Notes: generated by a model not told the origin, from the letters alone. Shown: positions 48,274-64,000, numbered from the stretch's first letter. The stretch is DNA of 64,000 nt from Ipomoea triloba (GCF_003576645.1 NC_044923.1:2667016-2731015); one strand, 5' to 3'. Numbers and translations: made by a program.

Positions 48274-50200
48274 CTTTTGGTTAAGGCTTTTGCATGCATA
48301 TATGAAGTGCTTCTATATGGAAAATGATATATATATATATATATACACTCTAATGGAGTATGACTTATGTTACGTGTACAAATTTTATTGGATAAAAAAA
48401 GTGAAATAATAAAAACAGTGATCCACTACTTTTTGGATTAATCAGAACGTGACACCTTAACAAGAGTGCGTTGTACTATATAATAGAGTGCGTTGTATGT
48501 ACTAATTAAAAGTGAAATAATAAAAACAGTGATCCACTACTTTAAAATGCTAGCTAAGAGTGCGTTGTACTATATAATAGAAAAAAATGTTTCAATAAAG
48601 AATATGTATGTACTAATTAACATGTCACTTTATTCGAGTATCCGTCTAGATGTTTAGTCGATTTAAGCGGTCCGCTGTCTTTTTATATATGTTGTCGATC
48701 TAATCAAGGAGAGGTTTTCATTGCAAGGGTCAAGGAGTTAACCAGTTAGATTCTAAATAACTTGACTATTAAATGACTAACCAAATTAAAGACAGACTAG
48801 TTAATTTTTTTTTTCTTTGAGTACTATACATAATGGAGAAGCCATCAGAGAACTCGTTCAAAGACAATATAAACAATGCAATTAAACATTTTTTCAAGGA
48901 GACACATTTTTGTGGGAACGTGCTGATTAGCAATTCAAATCAACCCAAATTTTCTCACCCTAAACTTACAATCATTGAGTATCCATTGAAGGCATGAAGT
49001 AGTCGATCGTTTGTAAAAATTGATATTGTTGGTGTTGCTAATAAGCATAAATTTGATTTTCAAAAAAAAAAAGGAAAAAAAAAACATAGGTTTGTGTAAT
49101 CTTATTCTACTTTTTTGTTTGTTCTTACTTAATTTAAAATGTATTCACAAAACAAATGGTGCGAAGATCACACAACTCATGAAAACGAGTTAAACGACTC
49201 TTTATTTTATTCTTTCATTCAATTTAATTTAATTCGTGAGTGTAATATAATGGAAAATGGATCTTAAAATGTAATATTTATATTGAAAAATGTAATACTA
49301 ATTAGAAATAAAGTTTTTGTTATTTATAAGGGGAAGTGTAATATTTTTGAAAAAGAAAATGTAATATTTTTACATGTTGATTTAAAAATACCATTTTTTT
49401 TTCAAATGAATTCCATTATAAGTAAAAATAAATAAATTATAGTATTACATTTTCATCTTGACTCGATCCGTATCATGAATAAAGATCAATGGGGCAGTCT
49501 TACAGGAGAGCCACTCATTATAGCAATTTGTATCATGAACCATGGTTCAAAACGACGTCGATTTGATATTTAAGCTTTAACAAATTTTGTAGTTTCATGT
49601 TTATCATGTTTCAACATAAATTTTATAATTTATTATAGGTACAAAATCAATATTCTAAAGGTACATAATTTCATAACACGAGACACAAAAACTCACAACA
49701 CAAGACACATACACATGTTATATATTTATTTATTCTCAAATATGATTTCTGTAGATAATTTATGTCCTATAATCACACAATTTCATAATACAATACATCA
49801 ATTCGTAAAATAAGACACACAATATGTTGCGTGTTGCACATAAATGCATATCACAAGACACAAAAACGTATGTTATATTTACTTTATTTCAGATACAGAG
49901 TCCATATGCTTAAACTACAGAATTACATAACATGAGATACAGAAACACATAACACAAGGCACGTACACATATTTTACAGTTATTAAAAAAAAAAAAACTA
50001 TACAACGTGAACTGAACAACAAACGATCGTCGTTAAAATTAAAATTCAAAACAATGTCGTATAGGACCAGAATTCACAATCCAGTGCGAATCCTAGTCGA
50101 TGATATAAAAATGGACTCATTAGTGTGTTATAGAGATTTTCAATATTTGTTATAAGAAATGGATCTTTGATTATTTAAACCGCACCTTACATAGTATCAA
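48274..50200. other. Intergenic, repeat relics
   Basis: No exon supported. Short duplicated phrases occur near 48400-48600 (GTGAAATAATAAAAACAGTG twice; AGAGTGCGTTGTACTATATA twice). A probable MITE-like element follows at about 49515-50095. Confidence 0.5.
49515..50095. mobile_element. Possible non-autonomous element with ACACAAGACACA-type internal repeats
   Basis: The left end ATTATAGCAATTTGTATCATG and GGTTCAAAACGACGTCG face a right end with CAATGTCGTATAGGACC and TTCACAATCCAGTGCG, roughly inverted. The interior repeats words like CATAACACGAGACACAAAAA. Similar words occur near 14235-14560 and 45010-45320. No TSD was fixed. Confidence 0.4.
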
Positions 50201-50521
50201 AAAAAAATAAAAAATGAAGTACTTGTGGTAGTCCTAGTACTCCGTACTTGGCACGAGAACTACGTGAAATGGACGATCGGATGCGGGCTAAAGCTTTGGA
50301 CAACGAATCCTGACAGTCCACGTAAGCAACATGCATGGACCGTGACGCTTGCCGCGTTTTCATTTCATTTGCTCGCGGCTACCAAAAGCCCAGTCCTACG
50401 TGGCAACCTCCCTGACACGTGAGATTCCTTCATCACCGATCCAACGGCTGACATTCCCAACCGATCCTGAGCTGTCAGATCGCGCGACGTCTTCAGAATA
50501 TATTTCTGAACAAAAGATATG

Positions 50522-50540
50522 GAGAGAGAGAGAGAGAGAG
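50522..50540. repeat. (GA)n in the presumed 5' UTR of the 52-56 kb gene
   Basis: A 19-bp GA run opens a pyrimidine-patterned, ATG-poor stretch (about 50520-50825) that looks like a 5' UTR exon. The DNA from there to about 52010 would be a leader intron. Confidence 0.5.
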
Positions 50541-52068
50541 TGACGGTTTTGCAGAAGGCGAACGAAAGCTTCGTTTTTTCCGTCTGTCTGTTGAGTAATT
50601 ATTATCAGTTTTCTTCTGGAGAGAGTGAAGGAGAGGAAAAAAGTTAGCTCAGAGTCGGTTATCACTCCGTTAAAACAAATTCTGTGTTGATTTCTTCTTC
50701 TTTCTTATATTCTTCTTTGTTGTTGTTGTTGTTGAAGATTGCAATCAGTTTCCAAGCTGAATATATTCTTCTGGAGACTCTGTAGTGTTCATGTTTTGAT
50801 GATCATCGCCTGATCGGGAATAGGTCGGTATTTGTGTGAACACTTCTTTTAAAACTGAAATTTTCTCAAGAAATCCAACGAAGAAGCTCAAAGAAATGCT
50901 TTTTCCGTTGATCGAATGTTGCTTCGCATTTTCTCGAGCAACTTGTGTGATGGCTCTACAATGATATCTGGATTTTAGCCTCTTTTTTCGTTGGAAAATG
51001 CGTGAATTTTATGTACGAAATGGAGATTTGAATGTTTGTAGATCACTACTCTGTAATTATATGCAGAATCATAATGAGTTTTATGGTCATTAATTCGCTT
51101 GAAGATCATTCTTAATTTCTCATTCTGTCAAATTCCTGGTTTGTAGATATTTGTATTTTACTCTTTTTTTTTTAAATTAATAATTTGAGCTCCCTTCCCA
51201 TTTCTCAGTGGTTTTGTTAGGTGAAGAATCAGATTCTCTTTTCATAAAGGACTTCATATTTCACTTTTCTTTCTCCAAGCTTTAAGTTTTAACCTTATGT
51301 CAATTCTTTACCCAATCAATTATTTTCTATTTAATGTTTATTAACAGTAAATTCTTTTCTTTTCTTTTTTTTTTAATACTGTAATTTTTTTAAATTATTA
51401 GTTTATTAATCAGTATTTTGCTTTTTTAGTTAGATAAGGCTAAAGGGAGCGACTAAAGAAAGATCTGGGGATGGGTTGGTGTTTGGGTGCATTGATTGAG
51501 GTTTGGGTTGGGATCAAATTTGGGCCTTGAAAGAAGCTGTCAGTTGATGTCATTATGATATTTTTCCTTTGCAAGTGGACAAATGGGTGCACAGTAGCGA
51601 TGGAGTTTCTAGGCGGTTGTTTTTTTTTTGAAAAAAGAAAATAATTTATGATAATTATCATTGTTCAAGTTGCTCTCTTTGTTTCTTTCATCGAAATAAC
51701 GGTTGCTAAACAACAAAAGATCATCATCATCCTGTTGTTGTGTGTTCTGTGTTGTGTTGTCCTTATCTGAAAATATTCTTATTCAAATTGCTTGTTTGGA
51801 TCTTCCTGGTTGTGAGTAATGCATGTCTTTATTGTACATTAAGTAACTTCTGGGTTTTTTGTTGTTTTTTTTTTGTTGAAGAAAGTACTTCTGGAGTGGT
51901 TTTCTTAGATTAGGTGGATTCTTTATTTTGCTATTGTGTTCTCTTCCTACATATCCAGTCTGGAATTGATTAGTGTTCTGGTGAAGAGGTCTTACTTTTG
52001 GATAAATTGCAGAAAAATGGAAGAATGAAGAGTGACTGTTGTTGAGGAGTTGAGTTTGAGTGAGCAAA

Positions 52069-55000
52069 ATGGGCTGCTTTGAGTCTGGAGGTGAAGATGA
52101 GCTTCAGAATGGAGATGGTAATCATAGTAAGAGATTAAAGCTTCCCAGAAAGGTACTATGAGACATCTGCACAAGTTAACAGTGAAGTATTGGGAAAACC
52201 CCAACCAAGTTGGTCGTTGGCTTGATAACTACAAAGTTACAAGTTTGACTCCCAGTTGGAATTGCCTATTGGCTTTCTTGGTTTGAGCCGGTCAGGGCAA
52301 CCTAGGCTGATTTTACCTCCTTGTGGTCCCTTGCCGGTTAGGGTCACAAGGTGAGTTTAACCAATGCTCACTCTTGGATAGTGACTGCGGATTTTCCTCG
52401 TCGCCCAAAAAACAGTGAAGTATTTATATTATGCTTTATAATTGCTGATTTGGTATGAACTAATCCAGTTTCAGTTTGAAATTTGGCAGTTTTCTGGTGG
52501 ATGTAATACAGTAAACCATGCCCCTGTTCCTCGAAAATTGCGTTCAGGTGTGACATTTTAGATTTTTCATTACTGGAATGGTTGATTGTTAATTTGTTGT
52601 TGGCCTGGAGATTTGTTTTTTAAGATAGATTTGTTTGGAGCCCACAGTTTTAGATGTATTGCTTATATGGAAACTTCCTCATGCCCAAGGCTTTGTTACT
52701 AATTATATGATCTTTCCTATCTGCTTTTTCTTTCTCTAAAGCGACAGAGCAAGGAAAAAAGATTCTATGTAAAACTTTCCTTTCTTCTGCTGAAAATTTT
52801 AGTCTCATTGACCTTTGCAAACATTTGTATTTCCTTTGCAAAATGAACCTTCAGCTTGCAGTTTATAAGTAGATTTGCTCTACTTCAAAGTTTTGATATG
52901 ATAAAAATATGTTTTTGTTGGACATATTTGAAAAGTTGAACTATGCTTCAAGTTGTTGAGAAACTAAAGCAAGGTTTTTCTTTGGAATAGCAGCCATCAA
53001 GAAGAGAAATCACGAATCCATTTCATCGCCTTTTCTTGGGAACCCGAAGTTGAACCAAGTGTCTAATGGAGTTGGAAGGCTTAAGAAAGATGAGAAGAGA
53101 TCCAAAATGAATTTGGTACACTCTTAGATTCAAAATATTATATTTCCACCCTGCTTCCAATCCCATTTACCTCCTTATTTATTTCTTGAAATTGGGAGAA
53201 CCCCAAAAAAATTATTAAAAAAAAAAAGTTAGTGAAACTAATGTAGTTTCCACATTTGAAATTCCTGTAGGATACAACTCAGGATGTCCTAGATAGGTGT
53301 ATAAACAAGGAGGTTTTGGGATCAATCACCGAAGATGAGCAAGAAGTGGCTGAAACTTTGTATGCTCTGGCTGCTATGCTTCCAGACACAAGTGTATGTA
53401 AAACTGAATGCAATAATGAACTTCCAGAAGGAAAATCATCACCATCACCTGAAGTGGAGAGTTCTGTGCCTTCAATTAATGGTGTGTTTCTCAATTCATA
53501 GCTTCCTTCTATGTTATCGGGCTATTGTTTCCTCATTTAACCTGAATTTATTGCATTGACAATGTAGTTTTGGAAATGGGAACAGAGATTAGGACAACAA
53601 GCCCCCAATTAACTGATGAGGCTTCAAAACAGCCATCAAATGCTGAAGAAACAATCAAGTCCCAATCATCATCAGGCAATCAGCTCGATAGACCTGTCAG
53701 CATGGAGTTACCAATTGATTTAAATACAGATATTTGTGAAGTGAACTTGACCCCAGCTGCTTTCTGTAAACATGAACAAACAACTGAACGAATATCAGAA
53801 AACAATGGCATTTCCACTGCTTGGTCTAATTTACATCTGCCACACCGGTATAAACCTCTTTCTGTTTTCCCTATAAAAGTCTTTCTATTATTTTATCCTC
53901 TTAATGTGTATTTGATCTTTTTTTAGGATATCACAATGGTCTGAACTTGAGAGAAGTCCAGCTGGTAGAGAGAAACTGGAGATTGGACTGAATCCAGTAT
54001 GCTTTAATCTCAATGTTTGTATAGAACTACTGTATGTTTTAGTAATAAATGGGACCGATATGATTCTTTTTTCTTTTCATACTTTGTAGGCTGCAACCTT
54101 TGGAATACAAACCGAGGTTGAGAACAAATCCAAGGAGAAAGAAACCAATGCTACTAGCGGTACTTCAATGGAACTTTTTTCTAAGGATTGCTTCTTAACA
54201 TGTCAAACACGGTGCAATTTATACTTAAAGACCCTGCTTCTAACATTATGAGTGATGTGACTAATGTGTTTTCTTTGTTAGGTTCATTATGGCCAGGCTT
54301 GACTCTAGCAAGCTCGTGTTCTTCTGATATGCTTAGTCCTGCATTGGAGTAATTCTCTTTTCGCCTCACTCTTGTTTTGTTGTAAACTACTATTCTTTGG
54401 TTTCTAATATATTGAGGTAATTTAGGTTATATGATGTCAAATGCCCTGAATGGTTTGGAAACAATTCTTTCATTGCTCGAACTCAAACCCCAGAGCCTTT
54501 TGCTGAAAAGGTGCCATAGCAAAGATTTAGATCATTTGACATTCTCTGATAAATTTATTCTGCTGTGTGCCCCTACAGTATGATGTGTTCTCAGTTCAGT
54601 TTAACTAATGCAGAATGGTCGAGTTCCTGCTGTTTTGAAGAACTCGTGGAAGAGATGTTGTACTCATGTTTATGTATGCCACCTCATTAAAGTCTTGCAG
54701 ATATCTGAGAGGGCTGACAAATTGCTCTTGCAGTCTGCTCAATCGACTCAAACTAATAGATCAAAGCAAGGGATTCGCGTAACTGATGACAGCTTAATTG
54801 GCACGATAAATGATTCACACAAAGTTTTCTCTAGTGGTAGTGCTGCCTGTTCTGTGGTGGAGAAAACTACCAATGAGGTGAGGAATGCCATCTTTTTACA
54901 CAAGAAGCTTCTTCAAGACCAGAGACAAGGTTTATCAAAGCAGGTTGGTTTCATACTCAACACGATTGCTGTATCGTTCATTTAGTCATATTGTCTGCTG

Positions 55001-56032
55001 TGATAGTGTGATGGACTCTTTTCGTGTATACCTGCAGAACCCAGATTTCGTGTCGTTTCCACCTCAAGGAATGATTAATGGAAGTAGTAATGCTACTAGA
55101 GCTGGAGAAACCATTGAAGCCTCAAAACAACTACATGTTCCTCACATAGCATCAGAGAACCCGCAACTATCTTTCCTGCTTCCCCAGAATCGTTATTCAT
55201 CTGCTTCTTTTGGCCCGCTTTCTTCGACAGGTGCAGCTCAGCAGGTGACTTGCTTGTTCCCACTTTCCCCATGTTATTAAAATACCATCTGTGTTGAAAA
55301 CTTCAATTTCATTGTTCTGTTATGATGGCTTTCATGAACTTGTCAACTAGGTAAATGAGTTTGGTTTCTGATATCACACCCTGCCCTGCATTAGGCAAGA
55401 TATAATAGTCTCTGTTTTAGGGAAACTGGCACTCACTATTTAATAGTGTGCATTGAGTAAACCTCGCCTTGTGAGTTGTGATCCTAACTTGCAAAGGACC
55501 ACAAGGAGGTAAACCAGCCTAGATTGCCCATAGCTGACCGGCTCAAACCAAGAAAGCCGATAGGTTGTCCCTACTGGAATTCGAACTTGTAACCTTATGG
55601 TTACCAAACCAACAGTCTGACCAACTTGGTTAGAGTTGCCCCAAACACATAATTACTACTAATACCTAGCCTGATTTAGAAGTGTTCTTGAAGCTGAAAG
55701 GAGTGTTCTTATGGTGACTATAGGTTCTATTGCCACCACAGTTTGGGAGTGCAGTAGCAGACGCCACAGTTCCACCAAGACTACAACTCCACAGGCAAGA
55801 AATACAAATTTGGCCTACCCAGCTCACACCTGCATACAAGCATGGTGAAGTTGTCAGTGCCTCCCATATACCGGAGTGGCAAAATGGAGGACAAAACGCG
55901 CATTCCCTTCTCCAATCTGCTCAAACCATGTTCCCGGGCTCTCGTTCTTCCTTGGACACGCTTGCCTCCAAGAACGCTCCCATCTCACTTGAACAGCAGC
56001 AGCGGCTTATGCCCATTTCCTCATCACTATAA
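52069..56032 (+). CDS. Plant protein of unknown function, 12 coding exons, probable early stop
   Basis: Exons 52069-52152, 52490-52547, 52994-53115, 53271-53481, 53568-53847, 53927-53996, 54090-54159, 54282-54348, 54426-54510, 54614-54943, 55038-55244 and 55724-56032 join in phase to 630 residues. Exon boundaries follow GT-AG sites and phase; I recall the early KRLKLPRK and KLRSAIKKRNHESIS motifs from uncharacterised plant proteins. Later segments include ITEDEQEVAETLYALAAMLP, NSWKRCCTHVYVCHLIKVLQ and a Gln/Ser/Pro-rich end. The basic start suggests a nuclear protein; the function is unknown. Exon 3 has a tandem NAGNAG acceptor, so one Ala may be added or omitted. After CTA TAA at 56030-56032 the same frame stays open for 38 more codons that look coding. 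Confidence 0.8.
52192..52410 (+). mobile_element. SINE with perfect 14-bp target-site duplication, in an intron
   Basis: 219 bp starting GGGAAAACCCCAACCAAGTT, with an A-box-like AAGTTGGTCGTTGG and B-box-like AAGTTTGACTCCCAG, and ending CCTCGTCGCCC plus A. Identical flanks AACAGTGAAGTATT lie at 52178-52191 and 52411-52424. It is the best-preserved member of the family seen also at 22090, 55419 and 59395. Confidence 0.92.
55419..55650 (-). mobile_element. SINE of the same family, reverse orientation, in the last intron
   Basis: On the minus strand it reads GGGGCAACTCTAACCAAGTT, then a B-box-like AAGTTCGAATTCC, CTTTCTTGGTTTGAGCCGGT and a CAAGGCGAGG tail, matching the element at 52192 throughout its length. 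No TSD could be fixed. Confidence 0.8.
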
Positions 56033-56149
56033 GGCTCAAGGGTAAGAGGACAGTACTATCATTTACCTGATGGCTTCGAAGGGAATGCCCGGGGACTCTA
56101 CCCGAACAGCATGCCAGCGTTGCAAATGCTCTGCAATAGTCGCCATTAG
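56033..56149 (+). other. In-frame coding-like extension beyond the stop codon
   Basis: Following the TAA at 56030-56032 the frame continues with GSRVRGQYYHLPDGF, NARGLYPNSMPALQ and ends CNSRH before a TAG at 56147-56149. The residues resemble a conserved C terminus more than a UTR. A GTAAGAGG donor-like word at 56042 falls inside it. Confidence 0.6.
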
Positions 56150-56552
56150 AACGAACAACAACGCCACATCACATCAGAAGCCATGCCCGATCACCATTGA
56201 TTTATTCTTTTCTTTTTGTACATGCATATTGAGCAAGAACTAATGCTAGTAGCCAGTTGAGCGCGCGCACACATATATATATTGAAAAATTCTGATGGTA
56301 TCTGTTTTTTGCAATTGAATGATCAGAAAAAAAAACCCTTTGGGGCATGTATGTTGTAGAGGCAAATAGTAAATGTTAATCCTGGAACATGGGTGAGCTT
56401 CTTTACATGTGAACAAACTGCATTATTCATCACAGAGGAACCAATTGTTCATTATTTTCAGACTGCATTATACAATAAGAAAAACTGAGTCTTTCATGGC
56501 AGAAGTGTAGCTATTTCAAGAATCACAACTTTTCTTGCAGTAAAATTATGGT

Positions 56553-60274
<3,722 letters not shown>

Positions 60275-61232
60275 TTTGGGTATTCTTGTGAGATCAGATA
60301 AAAGGAAATTAAAAAGAAACAAAATATGACATTAGATAGAGGTAGTGAGGTGTAAAATGTAAAGGTGACGTGGAAATTGAAACAAGGAGCATATATTATA
60401 ATGGAAAATCAAATAGGTAACACTTCAATTCAAGCCCGTCACAAGAAGAAAATAACATATCAGCGTCTGCCATGTCAGGGCATATACAAGAAGAGATGTC
60501 CGGTAAATCAAGCTATTAACGGGACTAGTTCGATCTTTCATAAAGTAGATATTAAAATTAAACAGGCTTAAGGTCATCTACATTAGTAGATTTTGGATAA
60601 GTTTTTTAGGAAAGATGGGTGAGGTGGAGGAGAGAGCTGAGAGTGAGGCGAGAGGGGAAAAATGAGATTTTTGGTCAAAAATATGGGTCCCGCATGATTT
60701 TTGATCTGCATTGTTTCAACACGTTGTGAGCAACTTGTGCGCGCAGTGAGCGTGTGATGCTTTAAGCAGTTTCCGTTTTCTCTTTCCTAATCAGACTTGT
60801 AAAAATCATAAAAAATCTATCACTATTGAGGATGGCATGATACCCTAACAAAATAATTAAGTATAAGAATTATGTTGCACCCAATCACTCGTCCTTCGAG
60901 ACTGGTTTGTTTTTACTTTTGTTTGGTCGTTGAGTGACGAGGTTGAAATGAAATTGAGTCTGTTTGATCTGTACATATATATGGCAGCACGACCACAAAA
61001 ATACTTCATAACCAATTAAGAAAGTAATATTCGGAGAGATGGAGAATACTTGTGAAGTGGATGTGAAGAAACGTAGTCCTTCCATCGCACTCTTTTGAGC
61101 ACACCCAAACAGCTCCCTACACATACATATGTGATTACGTGTATATATATATAGCTCCATTATTGATGTAAAATGCTGAATGATATATTGATTTAATCTC
61201 TCACAAATTAAACACTGCACATACTACGTGAT
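60275..61232. other. Divergent intergenic region of hexokinase and WEB-family gene
   Basis: No further gene. It should hold both promoters. A GTATATATATATAGCTCC TATA-like stretch at about 61140-61157 lies some 80 bp before the WEB-family start. Confidence 0.55.
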
Positions 61233-62906
61233 ATGATGCTGAAAGCTATGGAAGGACAAGGCGGCTGCGCGAGGTCGGTGAGGATGACGAGGAAGGCGGA
61301 GATCGACACAAGTCCGCCGTTCCGGTCGGTGAAGGAGGCTGTCATGATGTTCGGCGACACTCTTCTCGCCGGCGAACTCTATGCCACCAAACTCAAACAG
61401 GTAATTAACACTTTAATTCATAACCAAATAATACACATTTTAGAACATGCTAGTGACGGTTGTGAGCTGATCAATTTTTCTCTGTCACCTATAAAAATAA
61501 TGGTCATTTTTGTTAAATGATTTTTTTTTTTTTCAATTTGGTTGATATTATTACTTATGTTTAGAAATTAAAATAAAATGCATCATAAACAAATTAATTT
61601 TGATTTTTTTTATTGAGAGAATTACACTGCTAATTTGATGTTTTAGTTATACGATAATAGTAAATTTAATATTATTTATGTTACAAGTGTAATTACTTTT
61701 AGACCCCAACAAGTGCGTTATAAAGTGTCACAAGTTTTGTTAAAATTTATCGTTACGTTACATCACCAATAAATTTTATATTGCATTTCTCTTATTCTTT
61801 TCCATCTGCACTTGAACTCGACAACTTAGTAACCATCACTAATACAAAACATCTAATCCGCTACTGTAGATGGCTAATAACATTTATTCTTTCTCTTAAT
61901 TTGCACTCGAACTCTACAACTTAATAACTAGAATTGTAGATTTCTAACCTTTATTATTCTTTCCCTAAATTTGCACTCAAACTCCACTAACTTAAATAAC
62001 TATATATATAGACCACTAACCTTTGTTCTTTTCCTCAATTTGCACTCAAACTTAATAACAACTTAAGTACCTATATATATAGACCACTAAACTTTGTTCT
62101 TTTCCTCAATTTGCACTAAAACTTAATAACAGTAACAAAAATGATAAGCATGCATATAGCTAATAACCTTTATTTGATCAAAACTAAATCATCAGTCAAG
62201 ACCCAATTAACCCTACCTTTATTTGATCGAAACTATTCAAGACCCGATTAGCCCTAACTTCAAAAATGAGCTCAATGTTAATGGTAACTGGTAACTGAAC
62301 TTGAGGAATGTTATTTAATGATTTGAGTATTTAATTTGTTGAGTGTTGATTAAAAATAAATAAATAAATAAAAAATGGTGGCAGATGAATGATGAGTTTG
62401 GATCGGGCAAAAACGGCGGCGTTCCAATGGCGGAGCTGGGAAACGTAACGGCGGAGCTGGAGGAGACAAAGCAAACCCTAGAAAAAGCTCAAGAAGAAAG
62501 CCTGATAATGGCGACATGTCTCTCCTCTTTACAAGACGAGCTGGAGCGGACCAAGAAGGAGCTCCGCCAACTCAAGGCGGAGCAAAAGAAATCCGACCAA
62601 TCAGCGCCGCCGCCGCCGGCGGAAGAAGAAAACCTCAAATCCATCGAGGTCTCCTCCGAATTCGATCTCAAATCCGCAGATCCGACAAAACCGGAAAACA
62701 ATAATAATAACATAGAGTTTCAGAAGAAGAGATACGTGACTTTCGCGAACCCGCCGTCCGTCGTCGCTCGCGTCATGGTGCCGGAAAGTGACGACGCCCG
62801 GCTCGAGAGGCTCCCGTCGATGAAGAAGAAGAAGAAGAGATCGTCCATCCCGCTCATCGGAGGGCTTCTCTCCAGGATCAAGGGTGCTGCAACAGCAAGA
62901 GCTTGA
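61233..62906 (+). CDS. WEB-family coiled-coil protein, two exons
   Basis: Small member of the WEB (weak chloroplast movement under blue light) family, plant coiled-coil proteins of which larger members act in chloroplast photorelocation; the role of the short members is unclear. Exons 61233-61400 and 62385-62906 join in phase 0 to 229 residues. The signature [19 protein letters not shown] near residues 22-40 and [13 protein letters not shown] mark the family. Residues about 75-125 form a heptad-rich coiled coil ([36 protein letters not shown]). A Pro/Glu-rich linker, [12 protein letters not shown], a MKKKKKRSS basic stretch and [14 protein letters not shown] follow. The 984-bp intron contains small tandem duplications. 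The second ATG at 61236 could also serve. Confidence 0.9.
61401..62384. other. Intron of the WEB-family gene
   Basis: Bounded by CAG|GTAATT and GGCAG|ATG. Near 61910-62120 several degraded tandem copies contain CCTCAATTTGCACTCAAACT and TATATATAGACCACTAA. No exon is seen inside. Confidence 0.7.
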
Positions 62907-63833
62907 GCGCATTTATGCATGCATGGAAACTATGGAAGTCATGAAATTATCATATCATATATATAATGTCTTTTTCATAGTTAATAATCATGTCGGTCGT
63001 TTAATTTTGATTATTAATAATATAAGTAAACCTCGTACCAAAGACATGTATTGTTGCTTGAATAATGTGGATGAGTATATTGTATTCCATTATCTCTTTC
63101 CAAGTTTAATTTATATATGAGTTCTAATTTTTCTACCTCCTCAATTATAATTTTTTTCACTATATATTATTAGCTTATTTGTAAATTGTAATCATCCCAA
63201 CAAGTTTTTTTGATTAAATTATGTACGATGGTTTCGGACATTAGTTTTATGTGAAAAAATTACCAAAATAATTAAAAATGTTAAGAACTCTACAGTTCCA
63301 ATTGAAAGTCTAATGCGAGTCACTCTCTTTTAGGGGGGAGGGGGGAAGGCCCTAATGAGTATTAAGGCGAGTTGTTTAAAGGAAGTTTTTTCGAACTTCA
63401 AGAACATAAGAGATGACAACTTTCAACCTATGTTCCCAATCAAAAGCCAAAAGGTGACACCCTTCTTCCATTTGCCCAGCCATCTATTAACTTATTAAAA
63501 TCAAGCTAGCAATGTCTTGAGACATTCATGTCACTAGACAAAATATAATGAATCTAAGTAACTATAGTTCAAAAAACCTTTAATTTTCAAATAAAGTTTA
63601 ATAGTAACTCGATGGACACATACGAAATTGTTCGAAAACCAATGTAATTACAATATAAACCTCATCGTAGTACCGTACCCCAAAAAAAGTAGTAAAATTG
63701 ATCAACATGACACAAATAAGACATACATACATGATTTTCAAAAAAAAAAAAAAGAAGACATACATACATACATCATACATATATGGAAGTGAAGAATGTT
63801 GAAAAGTGAAAACAAAATCAATTAACCTCGAAA
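62907..63833. other. Intergenic, convergent 3' ends
   Basis: AT-rich DNA between the stop of the WEB-family gene (plus) and that of the partial gene (minus). Only UTR-like and A-rich sequence is seen. Confidence 0.6.
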
Positions 63834-63998
63834 TCACACCACAGCATCAGATCGCCGGCCGGCAAACGCCGCCCCCTCTTGCGACGACGACGACTTGTTA
63901 AAGAACTCGATGCAATCAGCGATGGCCTCGTGGTAGTGCGAATTGGAAGAGTAATAATAGGAGGAGCTGCACGACGATTTGGGCGTCTCCGGCCGATC
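63834..63998 (-). CDS. 3' end of a gene cut by the window edge; josephin-like family C terminus (tentative)
   Basis: The coding frame is not the longest one here. Reading from 63998 the frame gives TPKSSCSSSYYYSSNSHYHE, then AIADCIEFFNKSSSSQEG and ends RRSDAVV at a TGA (63836-63834). The acidic-helix motif AIADCIEFFN followed by a Ser run resembles the C terminus of small plant proteins annotated as josephin-like, as I remember them. The 5' part lies outside the window. The Arg-rich alternative frame from 64000 is a shadow. Confidence 0.5.
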   Translation of the reverse strand, partial: DRPETPKSSCSSSYYYSSNSHYHEAIADCIEFFNKSSSSQEGAAFAGRRSDAVV

Positions 63999-64000
63999 AC

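Noticed and set aside
63818..64000. 60-codon Arg-rich frame at the right edge
   Set aside because: The neighbouring frame gives the Ser-rich AIADCIEFFN sequence with better coding character.

Overview
This is nuclear genomic DNA of a flowering plant, most likely a eudicot. The background is AT-rich, the genes contain many short GT-AG introns, and the genes belong to plant families: thaumatin-like protein, chloroplast J-protein, PSK-simulator, plant beta-tubulin, plastid-type hexokinase and WEB family. Introns and intergenic DNA carry SINEs, MITEs and one Copia LTR retrotransposon. I cannot name the species from sequence alone. All exon models were built by eye from reading frames, splice consensus and remembered family conservation.

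Layout. 1-7.9 kb: a three-exon thaumatin-like protein gene (minus) whose last exon encodes a GPI-type tail, then gene-free DNA. 7.9-15.2 kb: intergenic DNA with an eight-copy tandem array, a SINE bounded by target-site duplications (TSDs), and a Mutator-like element with palindromic ends. 15.2-22.7 kb: a J-domain gene and an 11-exon PSI1-type gene (both minus). 24.7-30.7 kb: a Copia element with near-identical 255-bp LTRs but decayed coding sequence. 33.8-36.3 kb: beta-tubulin (plus). 37.0-38.4 kb: a coiled-coil-like gene of unknown function (minus). 39-41 kb: an old duplication in which each copy received a different MITE. 42.6-47.6 kb: a lysine/acid-rich nuclear-type gene (minus), followed by an apparently artefactual 1.65-kb repeat joined by a single N. 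47.9 kb: a three-helix membrane protein (plus). 52.1-56.1 kb: a 12-exon gene of unknown function with a probable in-frame early stop (plus). 56.6-60.3 kb: a plastid-type hexokinase (minus) with a GC-AG intron and a duplicated splice donor. 61.2-62.9 kb: a WEB-family gene (plus). 63.8 kb to the end: the last exon of a further gene (minus).

The genes look like independent housekeeping and signalling genes and do not form a pathway cluster. I found no CRISPR array, operon, phage or convincing new defence or biosynthetic system. The most interesting signals are hairpins with compensatory changes in the Copia 3' region, the splice-donor duplication and GC-AG intron in the hexokinase, the nonsense codon in the 52-56 kb gene, the mutually validating MITE empty sites, and two N-marked joins that look like unmerged contig overlaps (one with haplotype-like differences).
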